DNA of 64,000 nt from Kribbella jejuensis (lineage in GTDB: Bacteria > Actinomycetota > Actinomycetes > Propionibacteriales > Kribbellaceae), in the NCBI RefSeq assembly GCF_006715085.1, contig NZ_VFMM01000001.1, forward strand, positions 186,001 through 250,000, given 5' to 3'. The position numbers and the translations under genes were made by a program. The first letter of the stretch is position 1; each line of letters begins with the position of its first letter. Of the stretch, positions 56,970-64,000 are shown in pieces. Below the pieces are notes generated by a model, which was not told the origin of the DNA, ran no database searches, and saw only the letters and a list, made by a program, of their open reading frames with translations.

Positions 56970-58178
56970 ATGACCAAACTCACGGCGCAAGCCCTCGTCC
57001 GCGCCTCCGGCGGGCCCCGGTACGCCGTTGCGCTGACCGTCGACGCGCTCGGCACCGGCCTGCTCCGGCCCTTCCTGCTCCTGTACGGCGTGACCGTACT
57101 GCGGCTGTCCGCGACCGCCACCGGGATCGCGATGACGGCCGGCGTCGTCGTCGCACTGGTATGCATGCCCGGCGTCGGCCGCTGGCTGGACCGGGGCGCC
57201 CGCAGTACGGTCGTCGCGGCCTCCATGCTGATCCGGGTCGTCGGTGTGGCGCTGCTGCTGGCCACGCGGCCCGGACAGGTCTGGCTGTTCGCGGCCGCGG
57301 TGCTCTTCCTTGGCATCGGCAACCAAGCGTGGCCGGCCGCCCACGCAGCTCTCGTCGCCACAGTCGCCCAAGGCCGCGACCGCGACGCCGCCCTCGCGGC
57401 CGGCCGTTCCCTCCGCAACGCAGCGCTCGGCGTCGGCGCACTCCTCGCCACGGCCTGCCTGGCAGGCGGCCCCACCGCGCTCCATGCGATGGCGGCCGCG
57501 ACCGGGCTCGCCTACCTGGTCGCCGCCGCCCTGGCGTGGTCGGTCCACGTCCAGGCGCCTCCGACGAAAGGCGCAGTCCCGACCGACGCGCCCCCGATGC
57601 TCACGCTCCTCGCGGCCAACGTCATCTACGTCTTCTGCCTGAGCGTCCCGGAGATCGCGATCCCGGTGGTCATCGTGACCCAACTGCACGCCTCCCCCGC
57701 ATGGTCGGCGGCGATCTTCGTCGCCAACACGGTTCTCGTCGTCACCCTGCAGGTCCCGGTCACCATCGCGATGTCGCGCTTCTCCCGGCGCACCGTGCTC
57801 GCCTTCGCAGGCGTCGTACTGGCCGTGTCCTACCTGGGCTTCCTGGCCGCGACGTCGCTGGCCCCGGGATGGCGGGCCCCCGCCGTCGCCGCTGTCTCCA
57901 TCCTCTGCACGCTAGGCGAAGTCATGTACGCCGGCAGCGCCACCGCTCTCGTCGCCGCGGAAACGCCGCCTCAGCTCCTAGGCCGCGCCCTGGCCCGCTT
58001 CCAGCTCTCGACCGGCTTCAGCCTCGCCGTCTCCCCCGCCGTCATCACCACCCTCGCCGCCCGCAGCGAGGCCACTGTCTGGCTGACCCTCACCACCACA
58101 ACTGTCCTGGCCGCCACGGCGATCGCTACCGAGCCGGGTAGGCAGCGTCGACCTCGACCTCAACCAGCCAGCCGCTGA
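56970..58178 (+). CDS. MFS transporter
   Basis: A 402-residue MFS protein with twelve helices of the MdtG/efflux-like type. The first helix follows RYAVALTVDALGTGLLRPFLLLYGV; the loop between helices 2 and 3 carries GRWLDRGARSTVV, a motif-A relative. The ATG at 56970 is used; an in-frame start at 56934 would sit in the palindrome. Divergent from the ArsR-type gene, which probably represses it; the substrate is unknown. Its end overlaps the convergent RidA gene by 53 bases. Confidence 0.88.
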   Translation: MTKLTAQALVRASGGPRYAVALTVDALGTGLLRPFLLLYGVTVLRLSATATGIAMTAGVVVALVCMPGVGRWLDRGARSTVVAASMLIRVVGVALLLATRPGQVWLFAAAVLFLGIGNQAWPAAHAALVATVAQGRDRDAALAAGRSLRNAALGVGALLATACLAGGPTALHAMAAATGLAYLVAAALAWSVHVQAPPTKGAVPTDAPPMLTLLAANVIYVFCLSVPEIAIPVVIVTQLHASPAWSAAIFVANTVLVVTLQVPVTIAMSRFSRRTVLAFAGVVLAVSYLGFLAATSLAPGWRAPAVAAVSILCTLGEVMYAGSATALVAAETPPQLLGRALARFQLSTGFSLAVSPAVITTLAARSEATVWLTLTTTTVLAATAIATEPGRQRRPRPQPASR

Positions 58179-58779
58179 CCGGCAGGTTCTCGATCTCCAA
58201 GGCGAAACGCGACGGACGGGCCTTGTTCACCACGAACGGTTTCGCCGGTGGCGCCGTCCCCAGCGGGACCGGCACGTACGCGCCGGTGCTGAGGTCGGTG
58301 TTCGCGAAGTACTGGCGGTACGCGCGGTTCCAGCCGGCGAAGTCGGCGGTTGCCGCACCGGTCGGATTCTGCAGGAAGACGCGCATCGTATAGACGTCGG
58401 CGTACGACAGGCCGACCGCGGCCAGGTTCTCGCCGATGCGCCGCAGTACGTTGATTCCTTGGGCTTCGGTGATCGTGACGCCCGCGGGCAAGTTGCCGCC
58501 GGGGAAGATCGCGGTGTCGACGTACGACGCCTCGCTGCCGGCCGGGGCACCCGTGTTCAAGGCCGACGGGCCGATCCCGCTCGTCTTGTAGACCGGCGTG
58601 TTCGCGCCGATACCGACACCGGTCGCGATCAGCGGATTCGACTGACCGGCCGGCAGCGCGGGGACGACGGTCCCCGGTCGCGGCGGCTTCGGCCGGTCCC
58701 ACCAGCCCGCCGCCGTACCTGCGCCGGCCGTGAACGAGACGACCAGCGCGACAACTCCGGCGATCAAGCGTGTCTTCAT
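58126..58779 (-). CDS. Exported RidA-family protein
   Basis: A 217-residue protein with a signal peptide (1-25, KTRLIAGVVALVVSFTAGAGTAAG) followed by a RidA/YjgF domain (about 60-210). Domain features are AIFPGGNLPAGVTITEAQGINVLRRIGENLAAVGLSYADVYTMRVFLQN and a C-terminal LVEVEVDA strand. RidA proteins hydrolyse reactive enamines and imines to 2-oxo acids and ammonia, normally in the cytoplasm. Here the export signal and the 4-base overlap with an exported amine/amino-acid oxidase suggest it removes the imine made by that enzyme outside the cell. The catalytic Arg is plausibly in YTMRVFL. Confidence 0.88.
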   Translation of the reverse strand: MKTRLIAGVVALVVSFTAGAGTAAGWWDRPKPPRPGTVVPALPAGQSNPLIATGVGIGANTPVYKTSGIGPSALNTGAPAGSEASYVDTAIFPGGNLPAGVTITEAQGINVLRRIGENLAAVGLSYADVYTMRVFLQNPTGAATADFAGWNRAYRQYFANTDLSTGAYVPVPLGTAPPAKPFVVNKARPSRFALEIENLPVSGWLVEVEVDAAYPAR

Positions 58780-60356
58780 CGGCCCGCCACCACCCGGCTG
58801 TGCAGCGCGGTCACGGTCGCCCGCGCCGACGTCATCGCGCCGTGCTGCCAGGCGATCGCATGCGACAGGTGGTCGCCGGCGAAGTAGATGTTGCCGGTGG
58901 CATCGAGCAGCCGCGCGTAGATCCCGTCGGTCTGCGACGGCCAGCTGACCCAGGACCCCTCGGAGTACTTCGTACCCAGCCAGTTCACCGAGAACGAGGC
59001 CTTCACGTCCTTCGTGTACACGTCGCCGTGCATCTTCGCGCCCTGCATCAGTGCCCGCTGCAGCCGCGCCGCGGGCGTCAGCGCGCCGTACGTGTTCGCA
59101 TTGGTGCCGGTGTTGTAGTAGCCGATGACCGTCCCGCGTTCGCCGTGGAAGTTGTACGACGGATACCAGGTGTTGACCGTGTCCAGGCTGCTGTTGGTGA
59201 TGCCGCCGTAGATCCGGTGGTCCTCCTCCCACCACCGCCGACCGTACTCGATGCCGATCTTGCCCGCGTTCGTCGGCCGCGCGTACTTGAGCGCCTCCGT
59301 GATCGCCGCGGGCAGGTTGGACGGGACCTTCGCGGCCAGGTGCGGCGGCAGGGCGCAGATCGCGTAGTCCGCGGTGATCACCCGGGATCGGGTGCCGGTC
59401 TTGTACGTCACCTCGACGCCCGCGCCGGTGTTCCGCAGGGCGGTCACCTCGGCGCCGTACCTGATCTTCTCCTTGCCGATCGCGCGCTCGAACGCGTACG
59501 GGATCCGGTCCATCCCACCGACCGGCTGGAACATCATCATCGCCTGGTCCCAGCCGAACTCGAACGAGAAGTAGTTGCCGACACCGCTGGCGAAGACGTC
59601 GCTCAGCGCGTACGGCGCGGCCGTCGTACCGCCCTCGAGACCGGCGCCGGGCTCGACGGTGTAACCGCGGCGGCCGTCCGTGCCGGTGTAGGCGAAACCG
59701 GACGCCTTGTTGCCGATCGATCCGAAGCTGCTCAGGAAGCTGATCAACGCCTGCTTGTCGGTCTCCGTCAGCAGTGCGTCGAGGGCGCCTTGGTCGGTGG
59801 CGGTCGCGAGGAGCTCGGCGACGTACCCGTACACGTCGGCTTTCGCGGTCCGGTGCCGGATCGGCTTGTTGGAAAGGGCTGTGTTGCCCTCGCGGTACAG
59901 ATATGCGTCCGCGTTCTGGTTGACGAACGGCTCGATCGCCACGCCGAGCTCGCGGCAGTAGTCCAGCGTGACGTGATGCTGCGGCAATCGGGCCGGGCCG
60001 GCATTCATGTACTGGCCGGGCGAGAAGGTCGCCCGCTGCGTGTTCCCGGCCAGGTCGGTCTCGACCGTCCCGCCGCGGACCGTCCAGTTCCGGCCACCCG
60101 GGCGGTTGCGGGCCTCGAGCAACGTCACTTTGTAGCCGGCCTTGAGCAGCTCGTACGCCGAGGTGAGACCGGCGATGCCGGCGCCGAGGATCACGACGTG
60201 CTTGTTCCGCCCGTTCAGCTCGACCCGCGACGGCGCGGCGTACGCGGGGGTGTCGGCCACGCTCGTCAGGCCGAGCGCCGACATCGTGGAGTACAGCACA
60301 CCGGCCCCACCGGTGATCCCGACCTGCTGCAGAAACTGACGTCTGGTCTGCGCCAT
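58776..60356 (-). CDS. Exported flavin amine oxidase (L-amino-acid oxidase-like)
   Basis: A 526-residue FAD-dependent amine oxidase. A Tat signal (QTRRQFLQQVGITGGAG, residues 3-19, cleavage near APAYAA) precedes the FAD domain. The dinucleotide motif is VVILGAGIAGLTSAYELLKAGYKVTLLEARNRPGGR (about 54-89), and the C-terminal FAD motif is IYFAGDHLSH. This is the monoamine/L-amino-acid oxidase fold: it forms an imine and hydrogen peroxide. The RidA gene overlaps its end by four bases. Substrate is likely an L-amino acid or amine. The 5' gap of about 230 bases holds the iron box of the divergent ZIP gene. Confidence 0.92.
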   Translation of the reverse strand: MAQTRRQFLQQVGITGGAGVLYSTMSALGLTSVADTPAYAAPSRVELNGRNKHVVILGAGIAGLTSAYELLKAGYKVTLLEARNRPGGRNWTVRGGTVETDLAGNTQRATFSPGQYMNAGPARLPQHHVTLDYCRELGVAIEPFVNQNADAYLYREGNTALSNKPIRHRTAKADVYGYVAELLATATDQGALDALLTETDKQALISFLSSFGSIGNKASGFAYTGTDGRRGYTVEPGAGLEGGTTAAPYALSDVFASGVGNYFSFEFGWDQAMMMFQPVGGMDRIPYAFERAIGKEKIRYGAEVTALRNTGAGVEVTYKTGTRSRVITADYAICALPPHLAAKVPSNLPAAITEALKYARPTNAGKIGIEYGRRWWEEDHRIYGGITNSSLDTVNTWYPSYNFHGERGTVIGYYNTGTNANTYGALTPAARLQRALMQGAKMHGDVYTKDVKASFSVNWLGTKYSEGSWVSWPSQTDGIYARLLDATGNIYFAGDHLSHAIAWQHGAMTSARATVTALHSRVVAGR

Positions 60357-60519
60357 GCCTTACTCCTCACTGGGCAACGGATAGCTGACCAGAAAAGTAA
60401 GGACTTGATGTTTTCGGACCGTGTCAGCACCGTAACAGCAAGACACTCGTACTGGTAGGTAGGTTTCAGCGGGCTCTCAGACTCCGCCGAGTGACGAAGT
60501 TCCCATCGCTCAGGGGTTG

Positions 60520-60538
60520 TTAGGTCAGCCTTGCCTCT
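60520..60538 (+). promoter_or_regulatory. Iron-box-like (IdeR/DmdR) site before the ZIP gene
   Basis: TTAGGTCAGCCTTGCCTCT matches 13 of 19 positions of TTAGGTTAGGCTAACCTAA, with a perfect left half (TTAGGT). It lies 51 bases upstream of the ZIP start. IdeR/DmdR normally represses uptake genes when iron is plentiful. Confidence 0.5.
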
Positions 60539-60588
60539 CCTACCCTCCATCCTGTAATTGGGTGTTCAACCACGTCTCGGAGTCCTTC

Positions 60589-61419
60589 ATGTCCAGCTCC
60601 CAGGTCGCCGTGCTCGGTGCGATCGCCGGCTTCACCATTTACCTCGGGCTCCCGATCGGCCGGTTGCGGGCTCCGGCGCCGCGACTCAAGGCGGGGCTGA
60701 ACGCGCTCGCGATCGGCATCCTGGTCTTCCTGTTCTGGGACGTCCTGACGCACGCGTGGGAGCCGATCGACGAGGCGCTGGCCGGCAAGCACTGGGGTAC
60801 GTCGCTCGGCAACGGCCTCGTCCTCGCTGCCGGACTGGCGATCGGGCTGCTCGGGCTCGTGTACTACGACCGCTGGACCGCGCGCCGCCGTGCGACCGCG
60901 TCGAGCATCGGTCCCGGCGCCGCCTCCACCGGCGATCCCGCGCTGAAGCCGCAGGCCAAGTCCGCCGCGGCCGGGCTGGCACTGATGATCGCGACCGGGA
61001 TCGGGCTGCACAACTTCGCCGAAGGTCTGGCGATCGGCAACTCCGCCGCCACCGGTGAGGTGTCGCTCGCGGTGCTGCTGATCATCGGCTTCGCCCTGCA
61101 CAACGCCACCGAGGGCTTCGGGATCGTCGCACCGCTCGCGGCGGCCGGTGAACGGCCGAGCTGGACGACGCTCGCACTCCTCGGCCTGATCGGCGGCGGC
61201 CCGACCTTCGTCGGAACCCTGGTCGGCCAGCGGTTCGTCAACGACTCGATGTCGATCGCGTTCCTCGGCCTCGCCGCCGGCTCGATCCTGTACGTCGTGA
61301 TCGAGTTGCTCTCCGTGGCCCGCAAGGCCGGCCTCAAGGAGCTCACCACCTGCTGCATCCTGCTCGGCCTCCTGGCCGGCTTCGCCACCGACGCCATCGT
61401 CACCGCTGCGGGCGCATAG
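60589..61419 (+). CDS. ZIP-family metal transporter
   Basis: A 276-residue protein with eight helices. The metal-binding motifs of ZIP helices 4 and 5 are HNFAEGLAIGNSA (near 151) and HNATEGFGIVAP (near 182), each with His, Asn and Glu. A cytoplasmic loop follows helix 3 (about 95-130). ZIP proteins import Zn2+, Fe2+ or Mn2+. GGAG lies seven bases before the ATG, and the upstream iron-box-like site hints at Fe control. Its end overlaps the convergent GyrI-like gene by 20 bases. Confidence 0.92.
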   Translation: MSSSQVAVLGAIAGFTIYLGLPIGRLRAPAPRLKAGLNALAIGILVFLFWDVLTHAWEPIDEALAGKHWGTSLGNGLVLAAGLAIGLLGLVYYDRWTARRRATASSIGPGAASTGDPALKPQAKSAAAGLALMIATGIGLHNFAEGLAIGNSAATGEVSLAVLLIIGFALHNATEGFGIVAPLAAAGERPSWTTLALLGLIGGGPTFVGTLVGQRFVNDSMSIAFLGLAAGSILYVVIELLSVARKAGLKELTTCCILLGLLAGFATDAIVTAAGA

Positions 61420-61864
61420 GCTCCAACAGGTGCACGACGGTCGTCTCGGTGCCCGCGGGGTCGGGCGTCGGGTCGCCGTAGATCTCCCACGTACATCCCG
61501 CGGATTCGCGGTGGTTCGAGGCCATCCAGCGGGTCATCGCGTCGTAGGCCTCGGTCAGGTCGTACGAGCCGCGGTGAACGGCGACCGCGACCTCGCCGCC
61601 CGGCGTCTGCGTCGGGCACACCTCGCCGGCCGCGTCGAAGGTCCGCGTCACCTCGACGCCGAACTCGCAGAGCAGCGGCGCGCCGGGGCGATGGTGGTAC
61701 ACGAAGACGTTGTGGCCGTCGGTCCACAGGCCCGGCTGCGTGCGGACGAAGTCCCAGACCAGGTCCAGCGCCGGGCGCCAGGCCGAGCCGACTTCGCCCG
61801 CCGCAACCTCTCGTCGTACCGCCGCCAACCGGCGCGGGCCCACAGTCCGTACGTCGACATCCAT
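61400..61864 (-). CDS. GyrI-like small-molecule-binding protein
   Basis: A 154-residue protein of the GyrI-like/AraC effector-binding fold. The two half-domains are visible: DVRTVGPRRLAAVRREV at the start, and PGGEVAVAVHRGSYDLTEAYDAMTRWMASNHRESAG with a later WEIYGDP. Such proteins bind drugs or other small molecules, or hydrolyse cyclopropane-type substrates. It follows the VOC gene by 20 bases in the same unit. The ATG at 61864 lacks a strong ribosome site; coupling to the VOC gene is likely. Confidence 0.85.
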   Translation of the reverse strand: MDVDVRTVGPRRLAAVRREVAAGEVGSAWRPALDLVWDFVRTQPGLWTDGHNVFVYHHRPGAPLLCEFGVEVTRTFDAAGEVCPTQTPGGEVAVAVHRGSYDLTEAYDAMTRWMASNHRESAGCTWEIYGDPTPDPAGTETTVVHLLEPMRPQR

Positions 61865-61884
61865 CCGTCGATCGTAAGGCCGCG

Positions 61885-62508
61885 TCAGTGGCTCGAGGTC
61901 GCGCGAACCGGTTCCCAGCTGAAACCGTCCGGGTCGGTGAACGTGGTGCCGTCGGCGAGCAGCGTGATCCGGTGCGAACCGGTCCCGTCCACCGGTACAC
62001 CGGCGTCCTTGGCCAGCGCCTTGCGCCCGTAGAGCGCGAGCTTCACCCGGCCGTCGCCGTCGAACTCGACGTACTTGCGCCCGAAGCTCTTCGCCACCGT
62101 CAACCCCTGCTCGACGTAGAACTTCTTGCTCGCGGCAACGTCCTGGCAGCCGAGCAGCAGTGCGACCGAATCGATCGCCCGGGTCGCCGGGCCGGTGTCC
62201 TTCTTCTCCGACGTGGCGATCTTCCAGATCGTCCCGTCCGGGCCCTGCACGGTACCGCCGTACCCCCACAGGGACTTGGCCACCGGCTTGATCACGCTCG
62301 CACCGGCCTCGACCGCCGAGTTGAACAGCGAGTCGACCGTACTCGGCTGACCCACGATGAGCGACAGCGTGAACGCCCGGAACCCACTGGTCTCCGCGGC
62401 GCCCGAACGCACCCGCACCTGCCCGGTCAGCCCGAAGGCGTCACCGAGGAACTTTTCGGCCGCTGCAACGTCGGCCGCTTCCAGAACCACACTCTGAAGG
62501 TTTGTCAT
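61885..62508 (-). CDS. Two-domain VOC protein
   Basis: A 207-residue protein with two VOC modules: residues 5-95 (VVLEAADVAAAEKFLGDAFGL) and 110-205 (IDSVALLLGCQDVAASKKFYVEQGL), closing with DPDGFSWEPV. These folds include dioxygenases and glyoxalase-like resistance proteins. It starts a two-gene unit with the GyrI-like protein, divergent from the lipoprotein at 62615. Substrate unknown. Confidence 0.85.
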   Translation of the reverse strand: MTNLQSVVLEAADVAAAEKFLGDAFGLTGQVRVRSGAAETSGFRAFTLSLIVGQPSTVDSLFNSAVEAGASVIKPVAKSLWGYGGTVQGPDGTIWKIATSEKKDTGPATRAIDSVALLLGCQDVAASKKFYVEQGLTVAKSFGRKYVEFDGDGRVKLALYGRKALAKDAGVPVDGTGSHRITLLADGTTFTDPDGFSWEPVRATSSH

Positions 62509-62614
62509 GCCTCAAACCTAGAAACCGAAGCCGCACCTACGCTTCTTGATTCCTGACCGACTCAGCGAGCTGTCAGGTCCTGCTGCCTAGCATGCACGCG
62601 GAAGGAGGCGGTGG

Positions 62615-64000
62615 ATGCGGGGCACGAAGGTGCTGGCGGCCGCGGCGTTGCTGCTGGCACTGCTCAGCGGCTGCACGCGCACAGCCGGGTCGGGTTCACC
62701 GCTCGAGGGCCAGCAGCAGGACACACTCGGGGGCCAGTACTTTCCGGGCAGCAGAGCGTGGCAGATCCCCGCGGACCTGGTCGCCGGCCCGATGGAGCTC
62801 GCCGGGTACGCCGACCACGTCAGCGTCCGCAGCGGCGAACCGTTCCGGCTGTTCGTCACCTCGTCCGACGGCGCGTTCACCGTCCGCGCGTTCCGGATCG
62901 GCTGGTACGGCGGTGCCGGCGCGAAACTGATCTGGACCTCGGCGAAGATCCCGGGCACGCACCAGCCCCTGCCGCTGCTGACGCGGAACAGGATGATCAC
63001 CGCCACCAACTGGACTCCGTCGCTGACCGTGCAGACCAAGGACTGGCCGCCCGGCAGCTACCTGTTGTTGCTCCGGGCATCGACCGGCAAGGAGAAGTAC
63101 GTCCCGATCGTGGTCCGCTCGGACAGCGCCCGCGACGCCGTCCTGATCGTCAGCGCGGTGAACACCGACGAGGCGTACAACGCCTGGGGCGGCTACTCGC
63201 TCTACCACGGCCCGCGGCGCAAGCCGGCCAAGCGGTCGCTGATGGTCACCTTCGACCGTCCGTACGACGTGGACGGCGCGCGCGGCGTGTTCAACGACAA
63301 CCTCCCGCTGGTCCAGTTGGCCGAGCAGAGCGGCGTACCGGTGGCGTACGCGACCAGCGTCGACCTGCAGGCCGATCCGGGCCTCGCCGACGGCGCCCGA
63401 GCGATCGTCTTCGGCGGACACGACGAGTACTGGTCGACGCGGATGCGGCAGGTCGTCACCGCCGCCCGCGACGCCGGCACGAACCTGGCGTTCCTCGGCG
63501 CGAACGCGGTCTTCTGGCGGGTCCGGTACGCCGCCGACGGGCATGGGCCGAACCGGATCATGGTCGGCTACAAGGACGCGACGCTCGACCCGGTCCACGA
63601 CTCCCCCGAGACCACGGTGCACTGGCGGGCCACGCCGTACCCGGATCCGGAGAACAGCCTGACCGGCATGCTGTACGAGTGCTCCGACGCGACCGGCGCC
63701 TTCACCGTCCTCGACCCGAACTTCTTCCTGTACGCCGGCACCGGCGCGGGCCTGGAGTCGTCCTACCCCGGCCTGATCGGCGACGAGGCCGACCGCGCCT
63801 ACCCGATCGCCGGTACGCCGTCCGACCTGCAGGTCGTCGCGCACTCGCCGGTGACCTGCCACCGCAAGCACTCGGTCTCGGACGCGAGCTACTACACGAC
63901 CGATTCCGGCGCCGGGGTGTTCGACACCGGAACCATCGAATGGGTCCGGGCGTTGGAGAGTCCGGACCCGGCGAACCACGTCGGCCCGGACTCGGTGGCC
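62615..64000 (+). CDS. Lipoprotein resembling N,N-dimethylformamidase large subunit, 3' end outside window
   Basis: The first 462 residues of an exported protein. A short signal peptide (1-20) ends in the lipobox LLSGC. The rest resembles the DmfA2-type large subunit: IGWYGGAGAKLIW, PGSYLLLLRA, AYNAWGGYSLYHGP, RPYDVDGARGVF, IVFGGHDEYWSTRMRQVV and a later YECSDATGAFT. Known members of this fold bind iron and hydrolyse N,N-dimethylformamide with a small partner subunit; many actinobacterial relatives are uncharacterised cell-surface proteins. AAGGAGG lies seven bases before the ATG. The end is beyond the window. Function is inferred from resemblance only. Confidence 0.8.
   Translation, partial: MRGTKVLAAAALLLALLSGCTRTAGSGSPLEGQQQDTLGGQYFPGSRAWQIPADLVAGPMELAGYADHVSVRSGEPFRLFVTSSDGAFTVRAFRIGWYGGAGAKLIWTSAKIPGTHQPLPLLTRNRMITATNWTPSLTVQTKDWPPGSYLLLLRASTGKEKYVPIVVRSDSARDAVLIVSAVNTDEAYNAWGGYSLYHGPRRKPAKRSLMVTFDRPYDVDGARGVFNDNLPLVQLAEQSGVPVAYATSVDLQADPGLADGARAIVFGGHDEYWSTRMRQVVTAARDAGTNLAFLGANAVFWRVRYAADGHGPNRIMVGYKDATLDPVHDSPETTVHWRATPYPDPENSLTGMLYECSDATGAFTVLDPNFFLYAGTGAGLESSYPGLIGDEADRAYPIAGTPSDLQVVAHSPVTCHRKHSVSDASYYTTDSGAGVFDTGTIEWVRALESPDPANHVGPDSVA

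Noticed and set aside
56934-56970. Earlier start for the MFS gene
   Set aside because: It would place coding sequence inside the palindromic operator and promoter; the ATG at 56970 fits the first helix.
1-64000. tRNA, rRNA or riboswitch genes
   Set aside because: No tRNA-like cloverleaf, rRNA segment or known riboswitch core was recognised in the intergenic gaps; a covariance-model scan would be the decisive test.

Overview
The window is GC-rich (codon third positions almost all G or C) and carries F420-dependent luciferase-like oxidoreductases, a DUF574 methyltransferase, PknB-type kinase architecture, Tat lipoproteins and SigB-type promoter elements. Together these point to an actinomycete chromosome. 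Gene content and style resemble Kribbella or a related Propionibacteriales genus, but that is inference without any search. No rRNA, tRNA, CRISPR array, phage genes or transposases were seen.

Layout: (1) 1-4163, minus: seven overlapping genes of an Mrp-type cation/proton antiporter, organised like the Mrp module of membrane-bound hydrogenases (E-F-G, DUF4040, MbhE/B fusion, C, D), with the last gene cut by the window edge. (2) 4164-6044: a 1.9 kb, nearly gene-free tract of degenerate and tandem repeats holding one tiny acidic ORF. (3) 6045-27916: a general-stress-like island: endonuclease III-like protein, VOC, CBS-domain protein, Nramp-like transporter, F420 oxidoreductase, GAF, heme-oxygenase-like enzyme, CDGSH protein, topoisomerase IB, YbdK-type ligase, GH13 enzyme, zinc alcohol dehydrogenase, P450, GPGG small membrane protein, and a three-gene redox operon. 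Most of its transcription units (and the antiporter operon) start with a GTTT-like box, 15-16 bases, then GGGYAC. This fits the SigB/SigF promoter class, and several start codons lie 9-10 bases after the -10, implying leaderless mRNAs. Three decayed genes (DUF2231, PPC/DUF296, EEP nuclease) also sit here.

(4) 27986-38741: sugar-type MFS porter, a sugar ABC importer whose first permease has an early in-frame stop, a nucleoside hydrolase, an F420 oxidoreductase/SRPBCC/hemerythrin operon, and an AraC/MFS convergent pair. (5) 38821-44119: MerR-controlled ABC exporter with a visible operator, a DUF574 methyltransferase, and CDF and VIT metal transporters with two iron-box-like sites. (6) 44116-50833: an alpha-L-rhamnosidase/ABC importer/LacI operon on the minus strand with two identical LacI operators, one inside the promoter. 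(7) 50869-62508: TetR, Ser/Thr kinase, DJ-1/PfpI with divergent MocR regulator, RibD-type reductase, ArsR with divergent MFS and a 15-bp-arm palindrome, an exported amine oxidase coupled to an exported RidA, an iron-box ZIP transporter, and GyrI-like and VOC proteins. (8) 62615-64000: start of a lipoprotein resembling the large subunit of N,N-dimethylformamidase, cut by the window edge.

The most striking features are the coherent SigB-type promoter set with leaderless spacing; a 20-bp dyad abutting the -35 of two of those promoters; the exported oxidase/RidA pair; and the repeat tract between the antiporter operon and the stress island.
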